The notes beneath the pieces were generated by a model. The model searched no databases and was not told the origin of the DNA. It saw only the letters and a program-made list of their open reading frames with translations. Shown piece after piece: positions 26,614-35,559 of a stretch of DNA of 64,000 nt (the first letter of the stretch is position 1; each line of letters opens with the position of its first letter). Source of the DNA: Candidatus Omnitrophota bacterium (lineage in GTDB: Bacteria > Hinthialibacterota > Hinthialibacteria > Hinthialibacterales > Hinthialibacteraceae); NCBI GenBank assembly GCA_040755155.1, contig JBFMBP010000078.1, positions 1 through 64,000 on the forward strand. Direction: 5' to 3'. Made by a program: the position numbers and the translations under genes.

Positions 26614-27552
26614 TTATTCACCTTTCACAAACCGTTGATAGAGTTCCAACGCCGCCTGGTCGGAGATGTTGGGGCCGATGACGAGGCGGGCGCGGACGGA
26701 GACGGTGTCGTTCGCCGCTACGTCTTTGCCGATGAACGACATGTATAAGGAATTATGGCCAGCTACGCCGTCGGGGGGATTCAAATTGTAGGGCGTTTCC
26801 AGGGCGAAGCAGTCTTCCGGCTTGGCCATCATGACGGCGGTTAGGCCTGTATTGGCGTTTTTGCGCATCCCGATGGGCGCTTCCAAATAGCGCGTTAGCG
26901 ACCATTGCACCGGATTCGATCCCAGTTCCCAACGTCCGTCGCAGAACAATTGAGCCGCCGCCAGGTCGCGGGGAAACGCCAAATAAGTTCCTAGCACCAG
27001 CGGATTGCCGTCGGCGGCCAGAAACGCGGGGACGCCGGGAGCGTGGCGGGGGGCCTTGGCGTAAATCCAGCTTTGAAAATCCTTGGCGAAATAAGAAGAG
27101 AGAAAGATTTCGAAATTCTTCATATCCTGATGCGGCTTGCATAGGATTTCCAGGTCGAGCGCCTCGGGCGCCTTCCAGCCGTAGATGGCGCTCATTTCGT
27201 AGGGATTGTTCTCGTCCGGCGGCCAATAAATATGGGCGCGGCCATCGTCCAGCGGCTTGGCCAGTTTCTGCCGTGCGCGCGCATCTTCGCCCCAACGTTT
27301 GTTTGTAGACAAAACGCGGTAGAGGCTGAAGATTCCCGGATTGTCGCCGCCATAGGCCAATTCCACGCCCGACGAGGCGTCCACGATGGATACGACGCCC
27401 TGCGAGGAGGCGTCGGCGCGCAGTTTGCCTTTGAGCGCACCGGTATCGAACTCGAAAAAGCCGTTGTCCACGGCGTGAAAAGCCAGGTCGGACGCTCCAG
27501 CAGCGAGGGGAAATAAAATAAAGGAAAGAATAATATGGATCGAATAACGCAT
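26614..27552 (-). CDS. Exported protein of unknown function
   Basis: A 312-residue protein with a signal peptide (residues 1-20, ending AAGAS). The rest is predicted mostly beta: SDLAFHAVDNGFFEFDTGALKGKLRAD, YGWKAPEALDLEILCKP and SFIGKDVAANDTVSVRARLVIGP. The pattern hints at a galactose-mutarotase-like beta sandwich, but I cannot name a family. It follows the alpha-L-fucosidase gene by about 80 bases on the same strand (with a family A repeat between them), so it likely works in the same extracellular sugar breakdown. Confidence 0.65.
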   Translation of the reverse strand: MRYSIHIILSFILFPLAAGASDLAFHAVDNGFFEFDTGALKGKLRADASSQGVVSIVDASSGVELAYGGDNPGIFSLYRVLSTNKRWGEDARARQKLAKPLDDGRAHIYWPPDENNPYEMSAIYGWKAPEALDLEILCKPHQDMKNFEIFLSSYFAKDFQSWIYAKAPRHAPGVPAFLAADGNPLVLGTYLAFPRDLAAAQLFCDGRWELGSNPVQWSLTRYLEAPIGMRKNANTGLTAVMMAKPEDCFALETPYNLNPPDGVAGHNSLYMSFIGKDVAANDTVSVRARLVIGPNISDQAALELYQRFVKGE

Positions 27553-27583
27553 GGATGAGAACCTCCGTAGAAAATATGCTTAA

Positions 27584-27620
27584 TCCCTCACCCTTGCCCT
27601 CTCCCAAAGGGCGAGGGAAT
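27584..27620. repeat. Dispersed palindromic repeat, family A (half copy)
   Basis: The sequence has CCCTCACCCTTGCCCTCTCCC then AAAGGGCGAGGG, the right half of the element at 88-174. It lies in the spacer between the fucosidase gene and the next gene of the operon. Confidence 0.7.
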
Positions 27621-27635
27621 TGCATAACAAGATAC

Positions 27636-28931
27636 TCAATTGGATTTTACTTTCAATTCGATAATAACGTCGATGGAATCTTCCGGAATGGGCGGCAGGG
27701 CTATTTCCGTCCCGTCCGTGTTGGTTGAACATTGCAGTTTCTTCCCTTTGAATACGCGGGCGGATTGGACGGCGAAATCGGCGGCTGGCAGTTTTAACGA
27801 CGCGCCCGGCGATTTCAGGATATGCAAATAAACGATATCGCCCTTTCGCGTGGAAGTTCCCCATTCCTGCTTGACGAAAGGTCCACGGCGGGTTTTGTAG
27901 ATGGTCTTGCCATTCTCCTTCAGCCATTGGCCGACGGCGATCAATCGTTCCTGGAATTCGGGCTGAATCTCGCCCGTGGGCATGGGGCCGACATTGAGCA
28001 ACAGATTGGCGCCGAAGCCCGCCGCCTTCACCAAATAATGAACAATCTCTTTTACCGATTTGTATTTATGGTCGTCTTTGTTGTATCCCCAGGAGTTATT
28101 CATCGTAAGACAAGTTTCCAGCGGCAGTTGGGAGACTCCCGCCTTGTTGAAGCCAGCGGTGTTCTCTCCAGGCAAATCCTGCTCGAACATCTGGAAGCCT
28201 TCACCGGGATACGGCGCTACGTGGTGGTTGCTGCCAATCAAGGCTTGCGGCTGCAGAGAGTGGATCGTATGGTAAATGCCGTCGTTGTTCCAATCCGCGT
28301 CCGGCTTATCCCAAAGGCCGTCGAACCATAAGCCGCCGATCTTGCCGTAATTCGCGCAAAGTTCCCGCATATGGCCTTCGTAGTATTGCAAATAGCGGCT
28401 CCAATCGCCCGATTCCGCACGCCCGGCGTCATGGCCGGTTCTGCCGCGCGGGAAATAATCGGGATGATGCCAATCCAATTGCGAATAATAGAAAAACAGT
28501 TTGATTCCCTTCTTTTTACAGGCTTTAGCCAATTCCGCCATGACGTCGCGGCCAAAGGGCGTATTCGTGATCTTATAATCGGTCAGCGCTGTGTCGAACA
28601 TGCAAAAGCCGTCGTGATGCTTGCTGGTAATCGTGATATATTTCATTCCAGCTGTCTTCACCAGATCGACCCATTTGTCGGCATTGAACTTGACGGGATT
28701 GAATTGGGGATAGAGTTTTTCGTATTCTTGAATAGCGATCTTGTCGTTGTTCATCACCCATTCCCCCTTGCTCAGCAGGGAATAAACGCCCCAATGGACG
28801 AAAAGCCCGAATCTTGCATCTTGGAACCATTCCTGAGCCTTGACTTGGGGATCGGACTTGTCTGCGAAAATAGACGATGGCATCCATAGCATCATTGCGG
28901 CGAGAACAAACATAAAATAGCGCGATTTCAT
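27636..28931 (-). CDS. Exported GH29 alpha-L-fucosidase
   Basis: A 431-residue exported glycosidase with a signal peptide ending SIFADK. GH29 signatures: WFQDARFGLFVHWGVYS near 35, ITSKHHDGFCMFDT near 100, FFYYSQLDWHHPDY near 147, and GGLWFDGLWDK near 202, where the Asp of WFDG is the family nucleophile. LLLNVGPMPTGEI near 312 ends the catalytic barrel, followed by a short C-terminal beta domain. It removes terminal alpha-L-fucose from glycans or polysaccharides. It heads a three-gene minus-strand operon and is transcribed divergently from the RfaE2-like gene. Confidence 0.93.
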   Translation of the reverse strand: MKSRYFMFVLAAMMLWMPSSIFADKSDPQVKAQEWFQDARFGLFVHWGVYSLLSKGEWVMNNDKIAIQEYEKLYPQFNPVKFNADKWVDLVKTAGMKYITITSKHHDGFCMFDTALTDYKITNTPFGRDVMAELAKACKKKGIKLFFYYSQLDWHHPDYFPRGRTGHDAGRAESGDWSRYLQYYEGHMRELCANYGKIGGLWFDGLWDKPDADWNNDGIYHTIHSLQPQALIGSNHHVAPYPGEGFQMFEQDLPGENTAGFNKAGVSQLPLETCLTMNNSWGYNKDDHKYKSVKEIVHYLVKAAGFGANLLLNVGPMPTGEIQPEFQERLIAVGQWLKENGKTIYKTRRGPFVKQEWGTSTRKGDIVYLHILKSPGASLKLPAADFAVQSARVFKGKKLQCSTNTDGTEIALPPIPEDSIDVIIELKVKSN

Positions 28932-29155
28932 TTTATTCCTCCAAATTTATTAGCGTTTCCGCATTGTCAAATATTCGTCCTTCTTTGTCCAGGCATGAAA
29001 GAGTAAACAGGATAACGTAATAGAATAGTTTTATATAAAAATGCTTCAATTGAAGTTTATGAATGAAAAAAGACAAAATCAATCATCGAAGAGGATGACA
29101 AACACCAATCCCAGAGTAACATGTTTTTTTATCGTTTCCGTGGAGAGAGAGCCAA

Positions 29156-29650
29156 ATGATTTTTCATATTGACGAAAAAGCAAAATGGGGGCCGATCTTG
29201 GATAAGTGGCGCGGCGAAGGTAAAAAGATCGTTACTACCAATGGCGCCTTCGATATCGTTCACGTCGGCCATGTCCGGTTGTTGAAGGAAGCCAAAGAAC
29301 AAGGGGACATTCTTGTGGTGGGACTCAACAGCGACGCCTCCGTGAAGAAATACAAAAGCGAAAGGCGGCCCATCGTCCCCCAGGAAAATCGGGCGATCCT
29401 TATGGAAGCTATCCGCTACGTCGATATGATTCTCATCTTCGACGAGCCGGAATCGCTGCGTTTCGTCGACGAAGTGAAGCCGGACGTGCATGTGAAAGAC
29501 GACGCCTACGGCTACAACCTGATCGAGGGACCCATCGTCAGGAAGCATGGCGGAACCGTATATCTCGTAAAAAAAGACGATCACTCCACGACGAATTTCT
29601 ACCGCAAAGTCCTGGATGTCTATCGGGAAGAAACCGGCGAACCATTATAA
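29156..29650 (+). CDS. rfaE2: RfaE2-type sugar-phosphate nucleotidyltransferase
   Basis: A 164-residue cytidylyltransferase-fold protein. TTNGAFDIVHVGHVRLLKEAKEQGD near 29-53 contains the HxGH nucleotide-binding motif, NSDASVKKYKSERRPI near 60 and NFYRKVLDVY near 145 are as in RfaE domain II/HldE C-terminal domain. That enzyme adenylates D-glycero-beta-D-manno-heptose 1-phosphate for LPS inner-core heptose. Length is normal for the separate domain. The kinase domain is not in the window, and related enzymes for other polyol phosphates exist, so the substrate is inferred. The ATG follows GGAGAGAGAGCCAA. Confidence 0.8.
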   Translation: MIFHIDEKAKWGPILDKWRGEGKKIVTTNGAFDIVHVGHVRLLKEAKEQGDILVVGLNSDASVKKYKSERRPIVPQENRAILMEAIRYVDMILIFDEPESLRFVDEVKPDVHVKDDAYGYNLIEGPIVRKHGGTVYLVKKDDHSTTNFYRKVLDVYREETGEPL

Positions 29651-29730
29651 AAAACTGCGATTAGTGACAAGCCCCCCAACCGAGAAAAGGCTCTCGGCGA
29701 TTGCAGGAAGAAAAGCCTTGCCGCCCCGTC

Positions 29731-29794
29731 GTTGAAACGGCGGGCTATTGGCGTTTGCCCCTTTAAAGGGGCAAAAGGTAATAGCCGTTTCAAC
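29731..29794. repeat. Nested palindrome between converging genes
   Basis: A perfect 22-base palindrome (TTTGCCCC, TTTAAA, GGGGCAAA) at 29754-29775 sits inside outer arms GTTGAAAC...GGCTATT and AATAGCC...GTTTCAAC. The fold would be a long hairpin with one small bulge. It lies between rfaE2 and lipA, which converge, so it may end transcription from both sides, although no T-run is present. Confidence 0.8.
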
Positions 29795-29851
29795 GGCGGG
29801 TTCCTGGAGGGATTCCTTTTTTTCGTTCTACCCGGAGATTCGTCCGCGAAG

Positions 29852-30712
29852 TCAAACCTGTTTCCAGGCATGGTAGGAACTGCGCGCGAAGGGGGTGGAT
29901 TCTACGTGTTCGTATCCCATTCTTTTTCCCCATTCCTTATAATCGGCGAATTCTTCCATGGAAACGTAGCGCACAACGGGATGCAAACGTCGATTCGGCT
30001 GCAAATATTGGCCGATCGTCAGGATAGAGCAGCCCGTTTTTCGCAAATCCTCCATGAGAGACATTACTTCTTCTTTTTCTTCGCCCACGCCCAGCATAAT
30101 GCCGGATTTGGTTTTGACGCCGGGACGCCGCGCCCGCCGCAGCAACTCCAAGCTGCGTTCGTATACGGCTTGTGAACGAAGCCGAGAATACAGGCGGGGA
30201 ACCGTCTCCAGATTGTGATTGAGGATGGCGATGTCCGCTTTCATTAGATGATCGAGAGCCTCCCAGTTTCCCTGAAAATCGGGAACGAGAATCTCCACCG
30301 TGCAGGAGGGATTGCGTTTTTTGACGGCGTTGACGGTTGCGTAAAAATAGGAAGCGCCGCCATCCGGAAGATCGTCGCGAGCGACACTGGTCAATACGGC
30401 GTGCTTCAAACCCATCTTCTCGACGGCTTCCGCCACGCGCTGCGGCTCCAAATCGTCCGGAGCGGCGGGGCGTCCGCCCTTCACGGCGCAAAAGGAGCAA
30501 TGGCGCGTGCAAACGTCGCCCAAGAGAAGAAACGTCGCCGTTCCATTGCGCCAACACTCCGCCCGGTTGGGGCACAACGCCGATTCGCAGATCGTCGGCA
30601 ATCCGGACTGACGGACAAGATCGCGAGTGCGGTTAAAATCCAGACCGGAAGGCGTCTTTACGCGAATCCAGGACGGTTTGGGCAAGATTTTTGGCGAAGA
30701 TGTTTTATTCAT
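29852..30712 (-). CDS. lipA: Lipoyl synthase
   Basis: A 286-residue radical SAM enzyme that inserts two sulfur atoms into protein-bound octanoyl groups to make lipoyl cofactors. The auxiliary cluster motif CESALCPNRAEC is near residue 42, the radical SAM motif CTRHCSFC near 68, and the closing ARSSYHA near 277. All expected cysteines and the RSSYH serine are present. The ATG at 30712 starts just after the stop of dcd (30717), so the two are likely co-transcribed. No lipB is in the window. Confidence 0.95.
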   Translation of the reverse strand: MNKTSSPKILPKPSWIRVKTPSGLDFNRTRDLVRQSGLPTICESALCPNRAECWRNGTATFLLLGDVCTRHCSFCAVKGGRPAAPDDLEPQRVAEAVEKMGLKHAVLTSVARDDLPDGGASYFYATVNAVKKRNPSCTVEILVPDFQGNWEALDHLMKADIAILNHNLETVPRLYSRLRSQAVYERSLELLRRARRPGVKTKSGIMLGVGEEKEEVMSLMEDLRKTGCSILTIGQYLQPNRRLHPVVRYVSMEEFADYKEWGKRMGYEHVESTPFARSSYHAWKQV

Positions 30713-30716
30713 TCCA

Positions 30717-31283
30717 TCAAATAGAACCAACCGGATGGCTTTGCCCTTGAAAGGCGCTGGGACTCTCTTCTGGTTTTCCTAGAACCAATTCGAAAATCAA
30801 TTGGCATATGGTCATTCTCGGTTGAAGAGTTAAAGCGTATATTCCTAAGTTTATAATTTCTAAAGTAATTGTTCCTTCGAAACCAGCATGAATCGTTGGA
30901 GCCGTAAAATGCACCAATAGTCCACATCTCGCCAAAGAACTTTTCCCTTCCACGCGCGCCGCTAAGTAATATCCCGTTATTTCATCTTTTTTAATCGGAA
31001 TAGAAATAGTTTCCAGCGTTTGCGATAAGACAAATTTCTGTGGTTCTAAAACAAAAGGATCTTCTTTGACGGATTTATCGTTGCAGATCTTTTTTAATGT
31101 GCCGGCAATTGAACCTTTACTTAAATCAAGATTAAAACAATTTCCCACTTGTGGAATCGAAATAGTATTTCCCAACCGAAGATCGACAGCCGTCGTGCCA
31201 AAACTCTCATTTTGAGGAAGAGGCGTCAAGACGATTCTCTTCTCGGCTATCGCTCTTTTTATTTCTGTATTGGAAAGAATCAA
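30717..31283 (-). CDS. dcd: dCTP deaminase family protein
   Basis: A 188-residue trimeric dUTPase-fold protein of the Dcd family, which deaminates dCTP to dUTP for thymidylate synthesis. The motifs VEGKSSLARCGLLVHFTAP near 111 (with SSxxR) and HAGFEGTITLEI near 133 (with the catalytic Glu) are both seen. The C-terminus is short. It lies 14 bases after a small hypothetical gene and abuts lipA. A bifunctional dCTP deaminase/dUTPase is possible. Confidence 0.88.
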   Translation of the reverse strand: MILSNTEIKRAIAEKRIVLTPLPQNESFGTTAVDLRLGNTISIPQVGNCFNLDLSKGSIAGTLKKICNDKSVKEDPFVLEPQKFVLSQTLETISIPIKKDEITGYYLAARVEGKSSLARCGLLVHFTAPTIHAGFEGTITLEIINLGIYALTLQPRMTICQLIFELVLGKPEESPSAFQGQSHPVGSI

Positions 31284-31296
31284 AAGATTCTCCTTA

Positions 31297-31569
31297 TCAG
31301 GCTTCCATTAATTGTTCTCTGGAAACATTCACGCAATTGGATGTTTCAAAAGGATATTCCGGCAACTTGATCGAACAAGATGGTCCATTATTGGCGTATA
31401 GCCACACCTTTACGTAGTTTTCTCCTTCAATCTTTGGTTCTTTTACAAATATGGGATTTATAAAAAAAGAAAAAACCAAACCATCGATCGTTTTCGACTC
31501 CACCGCCAGTTCGTCAGGAAACATCCCTTTCGACGTTTCGCATTTCAACCACCATGTTTTGTCGCTCAT
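31297..31569 (-). CDS. Hypothetical 90-residue protein upstream of dcd
   Basis: I do not recognise a family. The sequence has WWLKCETSKGMFPDELAVE, a beta-rich centre (GLVFSFFINPIFVKEP, YVKVWLYANNGPSCSIKLP) and no signal peptide or membrane segment. It is 13 bases upstream of dcd on the same strand, so the two are probably co-transcribed. Confidence 0.55.
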   Translation of the reverse strand: MSDKTWWLKCETSKGMFPDELAVESKTIDGLVFSFFINPIFVKEPKIEGENYVKVWLYANNGPSCSIKLPEYPFETSNCVNVSREQLMEA

Positions 31570-31635
31570 GACCCATCGCCTCCGTCTCTCATTATTCCGA
31601 TAACGTTATACTACCATCTCCGATTAATCCAGTAA

Positions 31636-31670
31636 AGAAAAAACGGAGCGGGTGATTCGTTCCGCTCCGT
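31636..31670 (-). terminator. Rho-independent terminator after jag
   Basis: On the minus strand the perfect 9-base stem ACGGAGCGG/CCGCTCCGT is followed by TTTTTTCTTTAC. It ends the yidC-jag transcript, about 35 bases after the jag stop. Confidence 0.92.
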
Positions 31671-31705
31671 TATTCTTCTTGATTGACGCTCGCCAGCTCG
31701 GCGGT

Positions 31706-32488
31706 TTATCGGTTTCCCGATCCCTCGCGGGGTCGGGACGGTCTGCGCCGCCCTCGTCCGCCGCCGCCGCCGCTGCCGCTGCCGCTGCCACCACGACCGC
31801 TATAACCTCCACCTCCGCCGCTGCGGCCGCCGCGCCGTTGCGGACGGCGTCTCGGCGCCGATGAAGACGCGGAACGATCCGTGGATGCGATTACGACGCG
31901 CTTATGCGTGCCGTTGCCGATGCTGAAGGTGGTTACCTCGGCGTTCTCTTTCAAGGCAAGATGGATGATGCGGCGTTCGGGGGGCGAAAGTGGATCGGTG
32001 CGGTAGTCCTGCTTAGTTCGGGCTACCTGCTCGCCCCAGCGCAGCGCCATGGCGCGCAAATTGTCCTCGCGTTTTTCACGGTAATTATCGATGTCGATGA
32101 CGACTTTGCGCCAATCCTCTTTGTCCTCGTTGAGGTAGCGCGCCACTAGGTACTGCAATGAATCCAGCGTCTGGCCGTGATGGCCGATGAGCGACGAGGC
32201 GCTTTCGCCGAGGACGATGAAGAGATTCTCTCCCTCTTCCCGCACGTCGATGGGCGAATCGATCTTCATGCGCTGGAGAATATTGCGCATAAATACGGAA
32301 GCGCGGATGCGGTCGTCGGGACGCAGGGATGCTTTGACGACGGCTTTCTTGCGGCCAAAGCCCAAAAAGCCCTTCGATCCGGCGGACATGGGATTGATTT
32401 CGACTTCTTCGCGTTTCGCCATCAGCTGCTGCAAGGCGTTCTGCGTCGCTTCTTCAAGGGTATTGCCTTCGCCTAATGCTTCTTTCAT
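31706..32488 (-). CDS. jag: Jag/KhpB RNA-binding protein with RGG-type tail
   Basis: A 260-residue protein with Jag_N (residues 1-52, GNTLEEATQNALQQL and KGFLGFGRKKAVVKA), a KH domain (about 62-140, IGHHGQTLDSLQYLVARYLN) and an R3H domain (about 150-205, LSPPERRIIHLALKEN and RVVIAS). Jag/KhpB binds RNA and affects cell shape and division in other bacteria. The last 50 residues are an Arg/Gly/Ser-rich tail, which standard Jag proteins lack. It follows yidC by 124 bases and ends at a strong terminator. Confidence 0.92.
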   Translation of the reverse strand: MKEALGEGNTLEEATQNALQQLMAKREEVEINPMSAGSKGFLGFGRKKAVVKASLRPDDRIRASVFMRNILQRMKIDSPIDVREEGENLFIVLGESASSLIGHHGQTLDSLQYLVARYLNEDKEDWRKVVIDIDNYREKREDNLRAMALRWGEQVARTKQDYRTDPLSPPERRIIHLALKENAEVTTFSIGNGTHKRVVIASTDRSASSSAPRRRPQRRGGRSGGGGGYSGRGGSGSGSGGGGGRGRRRPSRPREGSGNR

Positions 32489-32612
32489 GATCTTCCTCCG
32501 TCTGTTTCGAGAAGAATTTCATTGCATCCGATCCGGCGCGCATTCCAAGAACGCAGGCGATTATACTGCCGGCGAGGATGCGTTCTTCTCGATCGGTAAT
32601 TCAAATTCGTCA

Positions 32613-34493
32613 CTATTTGGCCGCCGCCGGCTCTTTTCCGTGAAATCGATCCAAGATCGTTCGTTGCGCAACGTCGATGAATATGCTGATGACGAAATAC
32701 AGGATGACGCCCGAAGCAATGGACCAGAAAAAGAATACGAAGATCAGCGGGAACATCCGCATCATATTCGCATTGGGACCTTCGACTTTTTGCTGGCTGC
32801 TGCTCCACAACATTAATGCTGCATAGGCCAGCGGCAGAATATTGATCGTAAAAATATATCCCGCCACCGGCAGATAAAAAGCGCCGTCCGGGGCGGAAAG
32901 ATCCTTGATCCAGCTGAAAAAGGGTGCGCCGCGCAACTCCAACGCCATGCCAAATGTTGCGTAAAGCGCAATGAAAATAGGGATAGTCGGCAGCATGGGC
33001 AGACATCCGGCGAGCGGATTCACCTTGTGTTTGCGGAAGAGTTCCATCTGCGCCTTCTGCATTTTTTGGGGATCGTCTTTGTACTGCTCTTTCATCGCGT
33101 TGATTTGCGGCTGCAAGGCTTGCATTTTCTTCATGGATTTCATCTGCTTATGATATAGGGGAAGCATGATAACTTTCACTAAAAGCGTCAGCAGAATGAT
33201 CCCCACGCCGTAATTAGGAATGATTATATAAAAACCATTAAGCAACCGCAGCATAAAATTGGATATTGGGCCGGTGAAGCTTCGCCAAAAGATTTGACGC
33301 GCTTCGCCCAAACTGGAATCCGCCTTGACCAGATCGTCATCATCCAACGGCCCTACGTATATAGTATATTGGCTGTTGTACGACATTCCGTCCGGAATCG
33401 GATCGATGTTCATGCGCACCCCGGCTAAAGGCTTCAAAATGGCGGGATCTTCCTTCGGGCTGGATGCCCCCTTGAGAGCTATCTTCGTCGGCGATTTGGG
33501 GACAATAGCCGCTAGGAAAAACTTTTGCCCCACGCCCGCCCAGCCTACAGTTTGATTCGTAACGGCAAGCGTAGGAGCGGAATATTCCGGCAAGAGAACG
33601 GGAGAGTTCTTTTGAATTTCCTTCATCAGAATAGGCAGCGGCTGGGTGGTTAAACCCTTCTCGATCAGCTGGCATAACGCGTTGTTTTGGGCATCTGTCC
33701 GCTGGGAGGGAAAGCCGAATCCCCCCCGCCATAGCACGTCGTAATATCCCTCGCCGTTAAAAACAAGCGGCTTTCCCGATTTGTTGAACAGGCGCACTTG
33801 CAGATCGATATGATAACTATCGGGATAAAACCTGTAGACTTTTTCCGCCGTGAGTCCCTGATTCGTATAAGTAAAGACTAATTCGCTCGGATTGGCCCCC
33901 GTTAGGAAAAGGCGCTCTTGGGAACATTGATAAGGAATCCACTTGTCGGGATACTGGCCGCCCCATTCCACGCTCAATCCCATATCCCCCGGCGAGAAAT
34001 GGGGATCGATGGCGTTTATGGGAGGAGGCCCGCTCTCCGGCCAGGAATCTCGCCATTTCAGTTCCAAATCGGCAAGATGAGATCTCAACGGATCTCCTTT
34101 ATTCGTTTCGAGCCGTAGAAGACGAGGATCCTCGCTTAATTCATTGTATTGCAGAAGCCGCCACTCCACCGGCAACGCACCCGTTTTCGAAAAAACAATG
34201 CGGTAACGTTCGCTTTCCACCACTACTTCCCCGCCTTGTTCCGCTGGGGGTGCGCTGGGAAGCCAATCCCAAACGCCGGCGGCGGCGATTTCCGGCGTCG
34301 CGGAGGCGATGGCTTCTTTTGGCGTACGAGTTGGCGTAGGCCGGACGGCCGCCTGGCCGGGAACAACCGCCGTGGGCTGCGCTCCGGAAGTGCGAGGTTT
34401 TGGAGGGTATTTCTTGGCGTAATACCAATTGAATCCCAGCATCACCAACATGGAAAGCACAAAGCAAAGCGCAAGCCGTTTTTCCGAATCCAT
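32613..34493 (-). CDS. yidC: Membrane protein insertase YidC
   Basis: A 626-residue insertase of the Gram-negative type: an N-terminal signal-anchor (ALCFVLSMLVMLGFNWYY), a large periplasmic beta domain (about 85-390), then the conserved membrane core. KQMKSMKKMQALQPQINAMKEQYKDDPQKMQKAQMELFRKHKVNPLAGCLPML at about 445-498 is the cytoplasmic hairpin and second core segment. The chosen ATG (34493) has GAGGAAAA just upstream; an upstream ATG at 34529 lacks this. YidC inserts inner-membrane proteins alone or with SecYEG. It is part of the rpmH-rnpA-yidD-yidC-jag cluster. Confidence 0.95.
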   Translation of the reverse strand: MDSEKRLALCFVLSMLVMLGFNWYYAKKYPPKPRTSGAQPTAVVPGQAAVRPTPTRTPKEAIASATPEIAAAGVWDWLPSAPPAEQGGEVVVESERYRIVFSKTGALPVEWRLLQYNELSEDPRLLRLETNKGDPLRSHLADLELKWRDSWPESGPPPINAIDPHFSPGDMGLSVEWGGQYPDKWIPYQCSQERLFLTGANPSELVFTYTNQGLTAEKVYRFYPDSYHIDLQVRLFNKSGKPLVFNGEGYYDVLWRGGFGFPSQRTDAQNNALCQLIEKGLTTQPLPILMKEIQKNSPVLLPEYSAPTLAVTNQTVGWAGVGQKFFLAAIVPKSPTKIALKGASSPKEDPAILKPLAGVRMNIDPIPDGMSYNSQYTIYVGPLDDDDLVKADSSLGEARQIFWRSFTGPISNFMLRLLNGFYIIIPNYGVGIILLTLLVKVIMLPLYHKQMKSMKKMQALQPQINAMKEQYKDDPQKMQKAQMELFRKHKVNPLAGCLPMLPTIPIFIALYATFGMALELRGAPFFSWIKDLSAPDGAFYLPVAGYIFTINILPLAYAALMLWSSSQQKVEGPNANMMRMFPLIFVFFFWSIASGVILYFVISIFIDVAQRTILDRFHGKEPAAAK

Positions 34494-34570
34494 TTTTCCT
34501 CTTTTTTTACACTTAATCCGGGCGATCAAATCGACGGTTATAAATGAGCCTCATGCAAAATACCTTTATT

Positions 34571-34662
34571 CCTCCCCCAAGCTTGGGGGAGGTTAGGAGG
34601 GGGTTGACATAAGTCCATTAAAATCAACCCCCCTCTAAACTCCCCCCAATCTTGGGGGGAGA
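34571..34662. repeat. Dispersed palindromic repeat, family A' (copy 2)
   Basis: Two hairpins, CTCCCCCAAGCTTGGGGGAG and a TCCCCCCAATCTTGGGGGGA type, flank a short centre. It is the relative of 9849-9940, in opposite orientation. It fills most of the 330-base gap between yidD and yidC. Confidence 0.8.
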
Positions 34663-34744
34663 ATTTTAAGACGGATTTCATTAATTTTGCAAGAGCCTCA
34701 AATATAAGTGCATTCCGCCCACGGTTCGAAGGCTGTATCCGGCA

Positions 34745-34770
34745 TACAGGCGAGACGCCTGTTTTACCCC
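34745..34770. repeat. Dispersed repeat, family E (copy 1)
   Basis: The sequence ACAGGCGAGACGCCTGTTTT contains the near-palindrome AGGCGAGACGCCT. A double copy lies at 37301-37356. Confidence 0.7.
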
Positions 34771-34823
34771 GCGAGAGGCTGGACGCCTCTTCTACTCTGA
34801 TAAATGACGAAACGATACGGCGT

Positions 34824-35129
34824 TCAGCGATTATTCTTTTCGCCCTGGGCGGGAAGGGGAGGCATATCGACTCCCCCCGGATGAAACGGGTGGCATTTCG
34901 AGATACGGATCAGGGAGAGGAATCCTCCCTTGAACAATCCAAAAGTGGTGATCACTTCCGCCGCATATACGGAGCACGTTGGGTAAAAACGGCACGACCT
35001 CGGCAGCCAAGGAGACGCCCAACGATGATAGGCTTTCAACATGCCGGCCGCCAGCCGCGACGGCATCGACGGTAAATACCGCATCACTTTCTTCAGGATG
35101 ATCTTACTCGATCTCCACGCTCGGCGCAT
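34824..35129 (-). CDS. yidD: Membrane protein insertion efficiency factor YidD
   Basis: A 101-residue YidD protein. RSCRFYPTCSVYAAEVI near 45 and ISKCHPFHPGGVD near 77 carry the three conserved cysteines. The family helps YidC-dependent insertion; an N-terminal amphipathic helix (residues 1-20) fits membrane attachment. It sits 43 bases after rnpA and before yidC, the usual order. Homologues often begin near Val15-Met16, so the first 15 residues may not be translated. Confidence 0.9.
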   Translation of the reverse strand: MRRAWRSSKIILKKVMRYLPSMPSRLAAGMLKAYHRWASPWLPRSCRFYPTCSVYAAEVITTFGLFKGGFLSLIRISKCHPFHPGGVDMPPLPAQGEKNNR

Positions 35130-35172
35130 CCGTTTTCTCCTCGATTATAGTCATTGGAAGAGGAGCCGCGTT

Positions 35173-35514
35173 TTACAGAAGATTTTGTTGTTTCAAGATG
35201 CCGATCAAGTCGTCTTCCATTTCTGCGTATGAAGCTTCCTGGATGCCTGTCTGGGTTCGGATTACGATATCCACCTTACTCTTTAAACGGTTTTTGATGC
35301 GCCGAAGAATCTCACGAACCCGCCTTTTCGCCCGATTACGAACTACCGCTTTGCCCGACCGGCGGCCCGCTATCGCCGTAAAACGGGATACGGGTTTATC
35401 CGTTGCGCGGATATGGACGATAAAATATTTTCCCGCAATCCCGCGCCGCCGAAGCGCGTTCCGTATTTCGCTTCTTTTCCGCAGCCGTTCGCTTTTTCCG
35501 TAACGTTCGTCCAA
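35173..35514 (-). CDS. rnpA: Ribonuclease P protein component
   Basis: A 113-residue basic protein. The family signature RSGKAVVRNRAKRRVREILRR is at about residues 51-71, with the FIVHIR strand before it. It binds the RNase P RNA and helps process tRNA 5' ends. It lies 45 bases downstream of rpmH on the same strand, as in most bacteria. The RNase P RNA gene itself is not in the window. Confidence 0.93.
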   Translation of the reverse strand: MDERYGKSERLRKRSEIRNALRRRGIAGKYFIVHIRATDKPVSRFTAIAGRRSGKAVVRNRAKRRVREILRRIKNRLKSKVDIVIRTQTGIQEASYAEMEDDLIGILKQQNLL

Positions 35515-35559
35515 AATAGAGTTATACGTCTCGCGGCGGCGATTTCCTATAAAGAAATC

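Noticed and set aside
31624-31864. Ala-rich frames overlapping the end of jag
   Set aside because: They are shadows of the Gly/Arg codons of the jag tail and have no independent support.
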